In this document: positions 25,551-33,670 of the stretch, in pieces
Numbering within the stretch: the stretch's first letter is position 1
Layout of the letters: each line of letters opens with the position of its first letter
Origin: Acidimicrobium ferrooxidans
GTDB lineage: Bacteria > Actinomycetota > Geothermincolia > Fen-727 > Anoxymicrobiaceae
Assembly: GCA_020723485.1 (NCBI GenBank)
Contig: DYIU01000002.1
Span: 777,190 to 841,189 of the forward strand
Reading direction: 5' to 3'
Length of the DNA: 64,000 nucleotides
Position numbers and translations under genes: made by a program
Notes under the pieces: generated by a model
The model's input: only the letters and a program-made list of their open reading frames with translations
Database searches by the model: none
What the model was told of the DNA's origin: nothing

Positions 25551-26015
25551 ATGGCGTTTGAAATGGGACCCGAGACCCGCCAGGTGCAGGGGATGTGGGA
25601 CATCTCCACGTACAGGTACAGGATGGAGGGCGGCGGCGTGCGCCTGCTTACCGAGGCGATGAAAGAGAAGAGGATAAAGGGTGTGCGCTGCAACGAGTGC
25701 GGCATGGTCTACGTGCCCGGGCCCACCTACTGCCGGAAGTGTTTCGTGGACATCGACGAGGTCGTGGAAGTCGAGGACAGGGGCACCGTGATGAGCTACT
25801 GCGTGGAGCTCGCGGATGTCCGCGGCAACCCCAGGGAGACCCCACTGATATCGGCGATGATAGAGCTGGACGGGGCGGACTCGTGGTTCGTCGGCGCGGT
25901 GGTCGGCATCGAGCCCGAGGAGGCGAGTGTCGGCATGCGCGTGAAGGCGGTCTGGGCCGAGAACCCCGTCGGTAGCCTCTCGGACATCGAGTACTTCGAG
26001 GTGCTCGAGGAGTGA
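25551..26015 (+). CDS. DUF35 OB-fold zinc-ribbon protein (second)
   Basis: 154 residues. The N-terminal helix region (about 1-45, with the MEGGGVRLLTEAMKEKRI docking helix) is followed by a zinc ribbon (CNECGMVYVPGPTYCRKC, about 46-63) and an OB fold (about 70-150). It closes the four-gene operon and probably binds the thiolase-like protein directly upstream. GTAGAAGGAGGTG precedes the ATG at 25551; a GTG three codons earlier is less likely. A strong hairpin follows the stop. Confidence 0.88.
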   Translation: MAFEMGPETRQVQGMWDISTYRYRMEGGGVRLLTEAMKEKRIKGVRCNECGMVYVPGPTYCRKCFVDIDEVVEVEDRGTVMSYCVELADVRGNPRETPLISAMIELDGADSWFVGAVVGIEPEEASVGMRVKAVWAENPVGSLSDIEYFEVLEE

Positions 26016-26038
26016 CGGCACGGGCATGAGCAGATACG

Positions 26039-26070
26039 CTTGAGCCGGGCCTCTCCGGGCCCGGCTCAAG
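26039..26070 (+). terminator. Terminator hairpin of the DUF35/thiolase operon
   Basis: CTTGAGCCGGGC and GCCCGGCTCAAG form a perfect 12-bp stem with an 8-nt loop, followed by TCTTCC. It lies 23 nt past the operon's last stop and between convergent genes. Confidence 0.7.
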
Positions 26071-26118
26071 TCTTCCACCTTGGCGTTTATACAGGTGCGC
26101 CCTTATCAATACCTCCCT

Positions 26119-27855
26119 CTACCAGAGGAACCAGAACACCTTTACGGTGTCCCATGCCTGGATGCTCTTGAATGACCCGTCCGCGCAGAGCATCCTCACC
26201 AGCCGGTTGTACCCGGTCGGAAGGTTCACCGCCATGTTGTTGAAGTAGAACACCTGGTCGACCTTGCCGTCGCGGTTTATGTCCTGGGGATTGCACGCGA
26301 TGGGGAACGTCCCGCCCAGGTCGACAGCCAGCGGTATGACGGTAGTGGCATCGAAGTTGCCCTCGGAGTAGAGCACGACCTTGAGAATGCCGGGCGCCCT
26401 CAGCCATATCCAGTTGAAGACGCCGAACGGGTTGATGATGTCCATGCGCGCGTCGACCGAGAAGGCATGGGCCATAGTGGCGATCTTCGTGTCGTCGTTG
26501 TGGGCCAGGTGAATGTCCCAGTCGCGGCCGATGGTGGCATTCGAGGGGATGTAGAAGTCCGCCTTTATCTGCGTCGAGGAGATCCACCTTATGTTCTTCC
26601 CCGTGACGGACTCGTTGCCCCTGACCAGCTTGACGGTCATCGGGGTGTTCCGGAAGTTCTTCCCGGTGATGGTCACGGTGACGGTCTTGTTCGGCCTCGA
26701 GTGGGCATCGCCGCTCGACGAGACCACCGGCCTGGCGTACGAGATATTGAAAGAGGCAGGCAGGCTCGCGACCTTGGTCGGGTCGTCGTTGTGCCAGTAG
26801 TTCGTGTCGTACTGCCCGACCACGGCGTTCTGGGGGATCTTTATGTCGGCGCTCACCCAGCTCCTGTCGAGATGGTAGACCGACGTCGCCAGGATTGACG
26901 CGAGGGAGCCCAGCTTCAGCTGCACCGTCGAAGGGACCGGCCGGAAGTTCGTGCCGCTCAGGAGCAGGCCCTTGATGTTATCTCCCTGCTCGGCGGCAGG
27001 CGGCGTCAGCCAAGGCGGCTCGAAGACGCCCGTCAGGGTCGGGGCCTCGGCATACCCGGTCACCTTGAGGTTCGTGATGGTCGCGTTCTGCCCGACCAGG
27101 TTCGCGTAGACCTGGACGGCGGTCATGTCACCGAAGATGGCCTTGCCCGCCGGCGTATACTGCGGCATTCCGACCCAGGGTTCCTGGTACAATCCATAGA
27201 ACCCGGTCGGCACCCCGTTCACGGTCGCGAACATCGCGCCGGAATCGGCATCGAACGCGTGGTACGTGATGGACACATCGTACTTGCCGCCGGTGTTGCA
27301 CATCCTGCCGTCGTAGAGGGCCCCGCGCAGCGAACCGTCGGCTTTGGCGCGGTCGAACCAGATTCCGCAGCTGTGCCACGGGTTCCACACGTTTCCCCAG
27401 GGCCACCACGGGTAATTGGAATACGAGCCGTCCCCATTCCTGGCGACATCGTACGTCATGTAGACGTTGTCTCCGCCCACTGCGGTGTGCAGCGCCAGCA
27501 TGTCGTTCTCGTCGAAGTTGTTGTCGTACTGCTCGGTCTCGGGAGCGGAAGCAGCGAGGCCGCCTACTCCGCCGGCCATTCCCTTATACTTCGATGCCTT
27601 ATGGTCCACGACGCCTACCTCCGAGGCGGCGGCGCCGGAATACGCGCTCATGTCCAGGCTGTAGGAGATCGTCAGGTCGGCTTTCGTAACATCCCAGATG
27701 ACCCAGGGTTGGACGAAATCGGTGAAGCCGGGGGACGGATCGGCCAGGTCCTGTGTCACGACTCCCTCCTCAGCCGATGCGGTCCCGACCGAGAGCGTGA
27801 TGATGAAGGATGAAAGCAGGAACAGCAGCATGCAGACGATTGCGGTCTTTTTCAT
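26119..27855 (-). CDS. Large exported protein with two IPT/TIG-like domains, function unknown
   Basis: 578 residues from the ATG at 27855 (GGGAGGGG 5 nt upstream). A signal peptide (KKTAIVCMLLFLLSS..., ending near ASA) leads an N-terminal domain rich in Trp, Tyr and Gly (about 30-290). Two Ig-like IPT/TIG-type domains follow (about 290-385 and 390-485; LLLSGTNFRPVPSTVQLKLG and ITGKNFRNTPMTVKLVRG), then a C-terminal domain containing a calcium-loop-like motif DINRDGKVDQ. The N-terminal domain may be a laminin-G or lectin-like sandwich, but I do not recognise it. It is probably secreted or cell-wall associated. It stands next to another exported protein (28152-28814) that carries the same kind of D-x-N-x-D-G loop. 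Confidence 0.75.
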   Translation of the reverse strand: MKKTAIVCMLLFLLSSFIITLSVGTASAEEGVVTQDLADPSPGFTDFVQPWVIWDVTKADLTISYSLDMSAYSGAAASEVGVVDHKASKYKGMAGGVGGLAASAPETEQYDNNFDENDMLALHTAVGGDNVYMTYDVARNGDGSYSNYPWWPWGNVWNPWHSCGIWFDRAKADGSLRGALYDGRMCNTGGKYDVSITYHAFDADSGAMFATVNGVPTGFYGLYQEPWVGMPQYTPAGKAIFGDMTAVQVYANLVGQNATITNLKVTGYAEAPTLTGVFEPPWLTPPAAEQGDNIKGLLLSGTNFRPVPSTVQLKLGSLASILATSVYHLDRSWVSADIKIPQNAVVGQYDTNYWHNDDPTKVASLPASFNISYARPVVSSSGDAHSRPNKTVTVTITGKNFRNTPMTVKLVRGNESVTGKNIRWISSTQIKADFYIPSNATIGRDWDIHLAHNDDTKIATMAHAFSVDARMDIINPFGVFNWIWLRAPGILKVVLYSEGNFDATTVIPLAVDLGGTFPIACNPQDINRDGKVDQVFYFNNMAVNLPTGYNRLVRMLCADGSFKSIQAWDTVKVFWFLW

Positions 27856-28018
27856 TTGACCCCTCCCTTGGAACAAGCCCTGTGCCCTTTCAGGGCTATG
27901 TAACCCTCAGACCTCCGACCATTTACCTTGCCCAGCTGCAAGTCTCCCGGGTCAAGCCGGGGAGTGCGCATGAATTTAACATCAACTGACAGAGAAGTCC
28001 ATAAAAAAAGGCGGCTTT

Positions 28019-28082
28019 TCCCCCGTTTGGGGGAGGGTGATTCTCATACTTAGGTATGAGCGTTTTTATACCGTTTGGGGGA
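28019..28082. promoter_or_regulatory. Palindrome between two 12-bp direct repeats, candidate operator
   Basis: CTCATACTTAGGTATGAG (28043-28060; 7-bp arms) lies between two copies of CCGTTTGGGGGA (28023-28034 and 28071-28082). The first copy is also part of a short hairpin (TCCCCC-GTTT-GGGGGA). The block lies in the 296-nt gap upstream of the minus-strand 578-residue protein and could be its operator or an attenuator. A run of seven A (T on the minus strand) lies next to it at about 28003-28009. Confidence 0.45.
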
Positions 28083-28100
28083 TAAACGTGCCTTAAAGGC

Positions 28101-28132
28101 AACGGGCCGGGACTTTCGAGCCCCGGCCCGTT
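28101..28132 (-). terminator. Terminator hairpin after the 220-residue exported protein
   Basis: AACGGGCCGGG and CCCGGCCCGTT form an 11-bp stem about 20 nt past the stop at 28152. No T-run directly follows on the minus strand. Confidence 0.6.
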
Positions 28133-28151
28133 GATTGCCCGCCCCCGTCTA

Positions 28152-28814
28152 TCAGGGAGCGTAGAATCCGAATCCGGCGGAGGTCGGGCTCTTGTAGAGC
28201 ACGCCTTGCTCGACCTCCTGGATTATAGCGAACTCGCCCCAGATGTCAGGGCCTATCTCGGAGCCGTCAGCCGTGTACCATACGCCTGCGGTCTTGTAAG
28301 CGTCGGCCGGGGCCGCGACTATCTTCACGAAGTATGAGTACTTGTCGGCCCCTTCGCCGCCCCACATGTGGTTGGTCTCCCATGCGCCGGACCCTATATA
28401 GCTGGCGAACCCGAAGTGCCTGTCCAGCTTGCCGTCCCCATTGCAGTCCTTGTTGGAGAGCCACGCGTCGTTCCACTTCATCTCGACGCGGGTGTCACGG
28501 TAGTCCCAGCACCAGACGTTCACCACGCTCGGGTTCGCTGCCAGGTACGAGGCGTCGTCACCCTCGTATGGTGGGAAGCCGTACCCTCCGAGGTAGGCGT
28601 TCGCATACGAGCCCGAGAACATGTGCCCCTGGTAGTTGTAGCCGTAGGGGTCGAACCCTACCTCCAGCAGCTCGCCCGCCAGGTAGTGCGTCGACGAGTA
28701 CTCGAGCACCCTATCCTGGATAGTTACACAGTCGCCCGGCTTCGCCAGCGCCGGGGCGGCGGCCAGCGCGAGCAGCAGTGTGAGCGCCATCGCCGCGATG
28801 ATTATTCTCTTCAT
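28152..28814 (-). CDS. Exported protein of unknown function with a Ca-loop-like motif
   Basis: 220 residues. Clear signal peptide (MKRIIIAAMALTLLLALAAA, cleavage near ALA|KPG), then a compact domain rich in aromatic residues and glycine (HYLAGELLEVGFDPYGYNYQ, VNVWCWDYRDTRVEMKWND). The motif KDCNGDGKLDRH resembles a calcium-binding EF-hand or dockerin-type loop. The three cysteines are not obviously paired. I recognise no named family. The start has GAGGGAGGG upstream. It is probably secreted, and the neighbouring 578-residue exported protein suggests a shared surface or carbohydrate role, though each has its own terminator or control region. Confidence 0.75.
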   Translation of the reverse strand: MKRIIIAAMALTLLLALAAAPALAKPGDCVTIQDRVLEYSSTHYLAGELLEVGFDPYGYNYQGHMFSGSYANAYLGGYGFPPYEGDDASYLAANPSVVNVWCWDYRDTRVEMKWNDAWLSNKDCNGDGKLDRHFGFASYIGSGAWETNHMWGGEGADKYSYFVKIVAAPADAYKTAGVWYTADGSEIGPDIWGEFAIIQEVEQGVLYKSPTSAGFGFYAP

Positions 28815-29052
28815 CCCGAATCCCTCCCTCGAGTTGCCTTGTCAGACAGGTCCCCGGCGCGCAGATTTTCACCCCCTTCCGGCGCGACTGCATGCAGGCA
28901 CCGGAGACGACAGTGTCACGAGATTGCATATCCTATGATGAAGATGCATTCCGCCTATGAGTTACCCGCGAGAATTTTATCACAGGCTGAATACTTCACG
29001 GCAATTACCTGTAGGTTGGATTGCCGGAACATACAGGCTTTGAAGGCGTGGG

Positions 29053-29823
29053 CTATTCGCCGGAGGTGGCGAGCGACTCCTCGTAGATGCGCATGAAGCG
29101 GTTCATCTGCGGGGTTATCATGCGCTGCGGGCGCGCTATCGTGTCGAACCGCGCGTACTCCTTGAAGCGCAGGACCGGCCAGTCCCTGCCGCGCGCCTCC
29201 TGCCTGAGCTTGAGCTGGGGGTTGACCATCACCGGGTTGCCGACCGCCTCGAGGAGAGGCAGGTCGCTCGCAGCGTCCGAGTAGAACCAGCAGTCGGAGA
29301 GCTCCGCTCCCGCTCGCACGCAGTAGTCCACCGCCATCTCGAGCTTGCCCTCCATGAACGCCATGTTGCGCAGGTCGCCCGCGTGCATGTGGTCGCCCTT
29401 GATGGGGGTGTGGCTGGCTATAATGTCATCCGCTCCCAGCTGGGCCCTGACGCGCTCGGCAATATACTCTCCAGCGGCTGTCGCTATCACGGTGATGTGC
29501 CCCATCTCCCGGTGCTCCCGGACCTTGTCAAGGCCGCCCTGGTAGAGCCGCGGGATGATGTGCGTCTCGAAGTTGCGGTCCATGAAAGCGATCATCTCTA
29601 TGACCGTGTACTGGCCCATGATGTCGAAGACGGCCTTGTAGACGACCTCGCGCGGAAGCCTGTTCATCTTGTAAAGGATGGTGTACCAGAGCACCCTGAT
29701 GAGGACGCTCTTCTTCATGTAGCCCTCGCGGACCATGCGCAGGGCGTAGATGTTGCCGTTGGCGCCGTCGAGCAGGGTATGGTCCAGGTCGAAGAACGCC
29801 ACTACTGCTTTCTCGTCGCTCAT
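29053..29823 (-). CDS. HAD-superfamily IB (SerB-like) phosphatase
   Basis: 256 residues. Motif I is FFDLDHTLLDG (nucleophile and acid/base aspartates), motif II VIATAAGEYI, and motif III/IV a lysine region with YSDAASDLPLLEAV. This is the HAD-IB group that includes phosphoserine phosphatase-like proteins; the alpha-helical cap (about 30-120) suits a small phosphomonoester, not otherwise defined. A TAGAAT -10-like box lies 12 nt before the ATG and there is no ribosome site, so the mRNA may be almost leaderless. It follows the TetR gene by 47 nt on the same strand. Confidence 0.85.
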   Translation of the reverse strand: MSDEKAVVAFFDLDHTLLDGANGNIYALRMVREGYMKKSVLIRVLWYTILYKMNRLPREVVYKAVFDIMGQYTVIEMIAFMDRNFETHIIPRLYQGGLDKVREHREMGHITVIATAAGEYIAERVRAQLGADDIIASHTPIKGDHMHAGDLRNMAFMEGKLEMAVDYCVRAGAELSDCWFYSDAASDLPLLEAVGNPVMVNPQLKLRQEARGRDWPVLRFKEYARFDTIARPQRMITPQMNRFMRIYEESLATSGE

Positions 29824-29870
29824 AGCAGGTAATATTCTAGCGCATTGACGCCAGGGCCGAGAGCCCGGGC

Positions 29871-30494
29871 TCAGGGGGGCTGTACGGCGGCCGTCATCAT
29901 CTCCACGAAGAAGTCGTTGACCTGCTCGTCGGTGTAGCCCTCCGAATCAAAGAAAGCGCTGAAAGTGAACGCCTCGTGCAGGCGCACCGTCGCGTAGGCG
30001 AGCAGCTTGGGGTCGGTGCGGCGCACCGTCCCTTCCTCCATCCCCTGCTCGAGTATCTTCGCGACTGCGTCCATTATCCTGCGCTCGAACCCGAAAGCGA
30101 TGTTGAGCACCTCCGGGGTCAGTATGTCTGGGTCGCGGGTGACGATGCCCTGGAGGAACGAGTCCCCCTTGAGGAACGTATCGACCGCCATGAACATCGA
30201 CCTGAGCTGCTCCGGGGCGGCAGCTTCCAAGTCCTGGCTTGCGAGACCCTTGTCCAGCACCTGGGACGCTTCCCATTCGACGAGGCCGACCAGAATTCCC
30301 TTCTTGCCCTCGAAGTAGGTGTAGATCGTAGGCTTGGTGATGCCCGCGGCCTTCGCGATCTCGTCCATCGTGGTCTTCTTGTACCCGAAGCGCGTGAAAA
30401 GGCCGCGCGCAGCCTCGAGTATGCCGGCCCGGCGCGAGGCCTCCCGCGCGCCTTCCGGCTCTGACTTGATCTCCGTGACAGAGCCCGTGCTCAC
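29871..30494 (-). CDS. TetR-family transcriptional regulator
   Basis: 207 residues from a GTG with GGGAGGCAGGCG upstream. The N-terminal helix-turn-helix (ILEAARGLFTRFGYKKTTMDE, IAKAAGITKPTIYTYF, about residues 24-70) is typical. The C-terminal ligand domain has no recognisable subtype. A repressor of a nearby gene is likely; the divergent or upstream candidates are itself and the FAD/Fe-S oxidoreductase operon on the same strand just upstream. A composite repeat at 30515-30607 occupies its upstream region. Confidence 0.9.
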   Translation of the reverse strand: MSTGSVTEIKSEPEGAREASRRAGILEAARGLFTRFGYKKTTMDEIAKAAGITKPTIYTYFEGKKGILVGLVEWEASQVLDKGLASQDLEAAAPEQLRSMFMAVDTFLKGDSFLQGIVTRDPDILTPEVLNIAFGFERRIMDAVAKILEQGMEEGTVRRTDPKLLAYATVRLHEAFTFSAFFDSEGYTDEQVNDFFVEMMTAAVQPP

Positions 30495-30514
30495 CGCCTG
30501 CCTCCCGGTGGAAT

Positions 30515-30607
30515 GGTGTCAAAGTGTCCCCGGTGCCTGACACCACAACAATACCTGTTAAAGCTGTTAACTACTGTTCCTTATGCAACGAAAGTGGTCT
30601 GACCCCA
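30515..30607. repeat. Composite repeat: GTGTCA hairpin joined to half a GGGTCAGACC element
   Basis: 30515-30544 (GGTGTCAAAGTGTCCCC then GGTGCCTGACACC) has GGTGTCA/TGACACC ends. It is followed by ACAACAATACC, then a right half with GTTAACTACTGTTCC and GCAACGAAAGTGGTCTGACCCC. The right half matches that of the element at 19638-19749; the left arm is missing. Confidence 0.65.
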
Positions 30608-32374
30608 TTATAAGCGCATGTCGATTTCCTCGCCGGCTTCGAGGGCGCGGATGAATTCCTCGGTGCCCTCGCGGTCGATGTAGAAGGTGGCGTCTGAGAG
30701 CGCCCCGGGGTCGAACTCCTCCTTGATGCCCGCCAGGTGACGATGGTAGTAGAAGACATGTGGGCTGTAGGCCGCGTGCATCGGGTCCCCCACCGCGTTA
30801 AGGCTGAAAGCGAGGTGCTTCTCGATGGTCGCCTTGACCGTATCCACCACGAATCCGATGCCTCCCTCCTTGCACACCGGGTCGGACTGGTCGTAGACGG
30901 CCAGCTCCTCGAGGTGGCCGTAGCAGCCGCTCTCGTAGAGGCCGCCCCAGGCATTTTCAGCGCCGTCGTCCATCAGGACGCCCTTCTCGATCCAGGACCG
31001 CTTGATACGCTCGCCTTCCTTCGCGTTCTCTATGCAGCAGTCCCACGAGGTGAGAGCCCCCATCGACGTCCAGAACGAGCCGCCGAAGCGGAAGATCCCC
31101 CGGGCTTGCAGGTTCTGCTTGACCAGCGCGAGATACAGCGTCTTCGCGAACGCATCCGGGGTGCGGCCTTTCCTCAGCGCCTCCAGGACGAACCTCAGTA
31201 TCGGGAGCGCGCTCCGTGCGGTGGTCCGGAGGCCCGCTTTTCGCATGCCCCGGGCCAGCCCTAACACGAGGTCCGCGAAGTAGTGAAGGTCGTAGTGGGA
31301 GCTCACAATCTCCCGCCCGCGGCACCTTTTCTCGATGTCGCGAAGGACTCCCTCCTGGTAGGCGAACTCCTCGGCGTCCCGGGCGGTGATGACGACCTCG
31401 AGCGTATGCTTCATGTTGGCGAAGAGCCCGCCTTTCCAGAGCTCGTAGAACGACAGGTTCGAATCGGTCATTGAAGCGATGGCCGGCGCCGGGGCGTTGT
31501 GGCACATGGAGAACGCTATCTCGGCTTCGCCGACCATGTTGCCGAAGTCCTTCATCTCCTCCCAGCCCGGGAAGTCGATGATGTACGCCGCGTGGTTCTC
31601 CGGGATATCCAGATCATAGTCGGGGCTGACGCCGCGCAGCTCGAGCCGCGCCGGGCCGTACCAGGGGTAGAGCTTCACGGCACACTTCGTGAAGACTCCA
31701 AGCCCTCCGAACGCGCCCGCGAAGCCGCGGATGAGTCCGCGAAGGGAGGGGCCCGGGCCGTCCCCGGTGAACCATTCGCCGGAGTCCTCGAACGACCCGA
31801 CCCGCAGCAGCTCCCCGTCCGGCATGACCCACTCGAAGCCCAGCAGGTTGCGGTTGGAGAAGCCGGTGGACACTCCCGTCGTGCCCTGGCCCATCACGCT
31901 GGTGGCGCTCGCCAGCACCGAGGTGTTGGCCCCGGCTCCCACGATATGAGTGTTCAGCCCGACCTTCATGGCCTCAGCCTGCAGGGTCGTGCCCACGACG
32001 TACGGCTCGACGACCGCGTACATGTTCCTGGTATCTATCTCGACGATGCGGTTCATCCGCCGCAGGTCGAGCTGGACCAGACCGTCCTCGGGCGCCGCGC
32101 CGTACGCGCCCCATCCGGTGGAGACAGCCTTGTACTTGAGCCCTTCCCGGTTGCACAGGCGCACTATTGCCTGGACTTCCTCAGCACTCCCGGGGAGGAC
32201 CACCACCCCCGGCCGCCCCATGTAAGAATCGCCCACCACTATCTCCGCGATGTACTGAAACGCGTACGTATCAAGGATCGCCGGCTCGCGCGTTGCGTTC
32301 TCCTCGCCCACTATTCCCGCGAGCTCCGCGTAGACCTCGTCTCTCAGGATGGGCGTCCCGGTTGTTGTCGTCAT
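30608..32374 (-). CDS. FAD-binding oxidoreductase, VAO/PCMH family (GlcD-like subunit)
   Basis: 588 residues. N-terminal FAD-binding domain of the vanillyl-alcohol oxidase/PCMH type (GVVVLPGSAEEVQAIVRLCN, STGWGAYG, GANTSVLASATSVMGQGTT, about 40-260) and a long C-terminal substrate cap with FAD-oxidase_C features (about 300-560). The total length and C-terminal layout look closer to the 4-cresol dehydrogenase/vanillyl-alcohol oxidase group than to plain lactate dehydrogenases. The start overlaps the stop of the Fe-S gene by 4 nt. With that Fe-S protein and a second FAD protein it forms a three-subunit set like glycolate oxidase GlcDEF. Its TAA stop directly precedes a repeat end. Confidence 0.85.
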   Translation of the reverse strand: MTTTTGTPILRDEVYAELAGIVGEENATREPAILDTYAFQYIAEIVVGDSYMGRPGVVVLPGSAEEVQAIVRLCNREGLKYKAVSTGWGAYGAAPEDGLVQLDLRRMNRIVEIDTRNMYAVVEPYVVGTTLQAEAMKVGLNTHIVGAGANTSVLASATSVMGQGTTGVSTGFSNRNLLGFEWVMPDGELLRVGSFEDSGEWFTGDGPGPSLRGLIRGFAGAFGGLGVFTKCAVKLYPWYGPARLELRGVSPDYDLDIPENHAAYIIDFPGWEEMKDFGNMVGEAEIAFSMCHNAPAPAIASMTDSNLSFYELWKGGLFANMKHTLEVVITARDAEEFAYQEGVLRDIEKRCRGREIVSSHYDLHYFADLVLGLARGMRKAGLRTTARSALPILRFVLEALRKGRTPDAFAKTLYLALVKQNLQARGIFRFGGSFWTSMGALTSWDCCIENAKEGERIKRSWIEKGVLMDDGAENAWGGLYESGCYGHLEELAVYDQSDPVCKEGGIGFVVDTVKATIEKHLAFSLNAVGDPMHAAYSPHVFYYHRHLAGIKEEFDPGALSDATFYIDREGTEEFIRALEAGEEIDMRL

Positions 32375-33669
32375 GACACATCACCTCCAAGGCCTTTCGC
32401 CACCAGCTCGATGAGGCTCGCGCACTCCAGCCTGCTGCCGGCGTCGGCGATGCCCTCGGAGATATTCGATTCGCACCACGGACAGGCGGTTGCGACCAGC
32501 TCCGCCCCGGTGTTCTCGGCCTCCTCCACGCGCTCGCGCGCGGTGGCGAGCGCGAACTCCGGGAAAGCGCTCTTCGCCCCTCCGCCGGAACCGCAGCAGA
32601 AAGAGTACTCCCGGATGCGCTCCATCTCTGTCAGCTCCACACCCGGAAGTGCCGCCAGCACCCGGCGAGGCGCCTCGTACACGCCGTATGTGCCGCGGTT
32701 GAACTCCTTCGGCGGGTCCTGTATCACAAGGTGGTTCAGGACCTTGCGCTCCGTACCGTTCCACTCCTTGCGGGTCTCGCTCTGTCGCCCGAGGTGGCAA
32801 GGGTCGTGGTAGGTGACGGAGCGGCCGATGGGATTGGTGAACACCAGGCGGCCCTGTTCGATCAGCTCGGCCAGGAGCTCGGTGACGTTCAGCACCTGGA
32901 AGTTCGCGGGAGCTACGAGCGGGTACTTGGTCTTGAGCACCCCGTAGCAGCCGGCGCACGATGCGACCACCCGGCGTACTCCCAGCGAGTTGAGCATCTC
33001 TATGTTGCGCCGGGCGTTTTCAACGAACAGCTCCTCGTCCCCGATCGTATAGGCGGGCGAGCCGCAGCAGAGCTCCTCCTCGCCGAGGATGCCGACGTCG
33101 ACCCCGGCGTCCTGGAGGACCCTGACCGTCGTCCGGGCTACTCCCGAGAGCTCGGGGCGCAGAGCGTAGGTGCAGCCGACGAAATAAAGCGTGTCGACGG
33201 GCTGTTCGGCCGCGTCCTTCACTTCGAGCTTGCGAGCCCAGGAGCCGCGCTTCTTGCGCGGCTGCATCCAGACATTGTCGTAATTGCGCATCGAATCCAG
33301 GATGGGCCTGTGAGCCGGCAGGGGCGCCACGCCGTCGCGGACGCACGTGGCCCTGAGGGTGTGGAGCACCTCGAGCGGCTCCAGGTCGCGCGAGTACTTG
33401 CATGATATGTCGCAGGCGCCGCAGACGCTGCACCGGTAGATGACGTTGAGCATCTCCTCGGAGTAGTCGACGCGGCCCTTCAACTTCGAAAGCCCGACTA
33501 TCATCTTTCCTCCGCCGGAGTAAGCGTGGAAGTTGTACCTGGATATCGCGGGACATACCTGCGAGAAGCGGATGCTCTTCACCTGCGCGAGCGGGGGCCA
33601 CTTGCACAGCGAACACCGCGCGCACCGCGTCATGTCTTTCTCGTAATCCGCGAGCGCCCTGCCGAGCAT
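32371..33669 (-). CDS. Fe-S/CCG-domain oxidoreductase subunit (GlcF/HdrD-like)
   Basis: 432 residues. Two N-terminal [4Fe-4S] motifs (CARCSLCKWPP...VCP and CSVCGACDISCKYSRD; about 15-110) are followed by two cysteine-rich CCG domains: CCGSPAY...CAGCYG and the second YHDPCHLGRQ...FCCGSGGGAKSA. This layout is shared by GlcF, LutA/B-related and HdrD-type electron-transfer subunits, which pass electrons from a flavin subunit to quinone or a thiol/disulfide partner. The segment TACPWCESNI supplies further cysteines. It sits between two FAD-binding genes with overlaps at both ends, so all three are translated together. Confidence 0.9.
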   Translation of the reverse strand: MLGRALADYEKDMTRCARCSLCKWPPLAQVKSIRFSQVCPAISRYNFHAYSGGGKMIVGLSKLKGRVDYSEEMLNVIYRCSVCGACDISCKYSRDLEPLEVLHTLRATCVRDGVAPLPAHRPILDSMRNYDNVWMQPRKKRGSWARKLEVKDAAEQPVDTLYFVGCTYALRPELSGVARTTVRVLQDAGVDVGILGEEELCCGSPAYTIGDEELFVENARRNIEMLNSLGVRRVVASCAGCYGVLKTKYPLVAPANFQVLNVTELLAELIEQGRLVFTNPIGRSVTYHDPCHLGRQSETRKEWNGTERKVLNHLVIQDPPKEFNRGTYGVYEAPRRVLAALPGVELTEMERIREYSFCCGSGGGAKSAFPEFALATARERVEEAENTGAELVATACPWCESNISEGIADAGSRLECASLIELVAKGLGGDVS

Positions 33670-33670
33670 C

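Noticed and set aside
27877-28100. Cyclic-di-GMP riboswitch upstream of the 578-residue exported protein
   Set aside because: The conserved GEMM core and its tetraloop receptor are not present; only a palindrome and short hairpins are seen.
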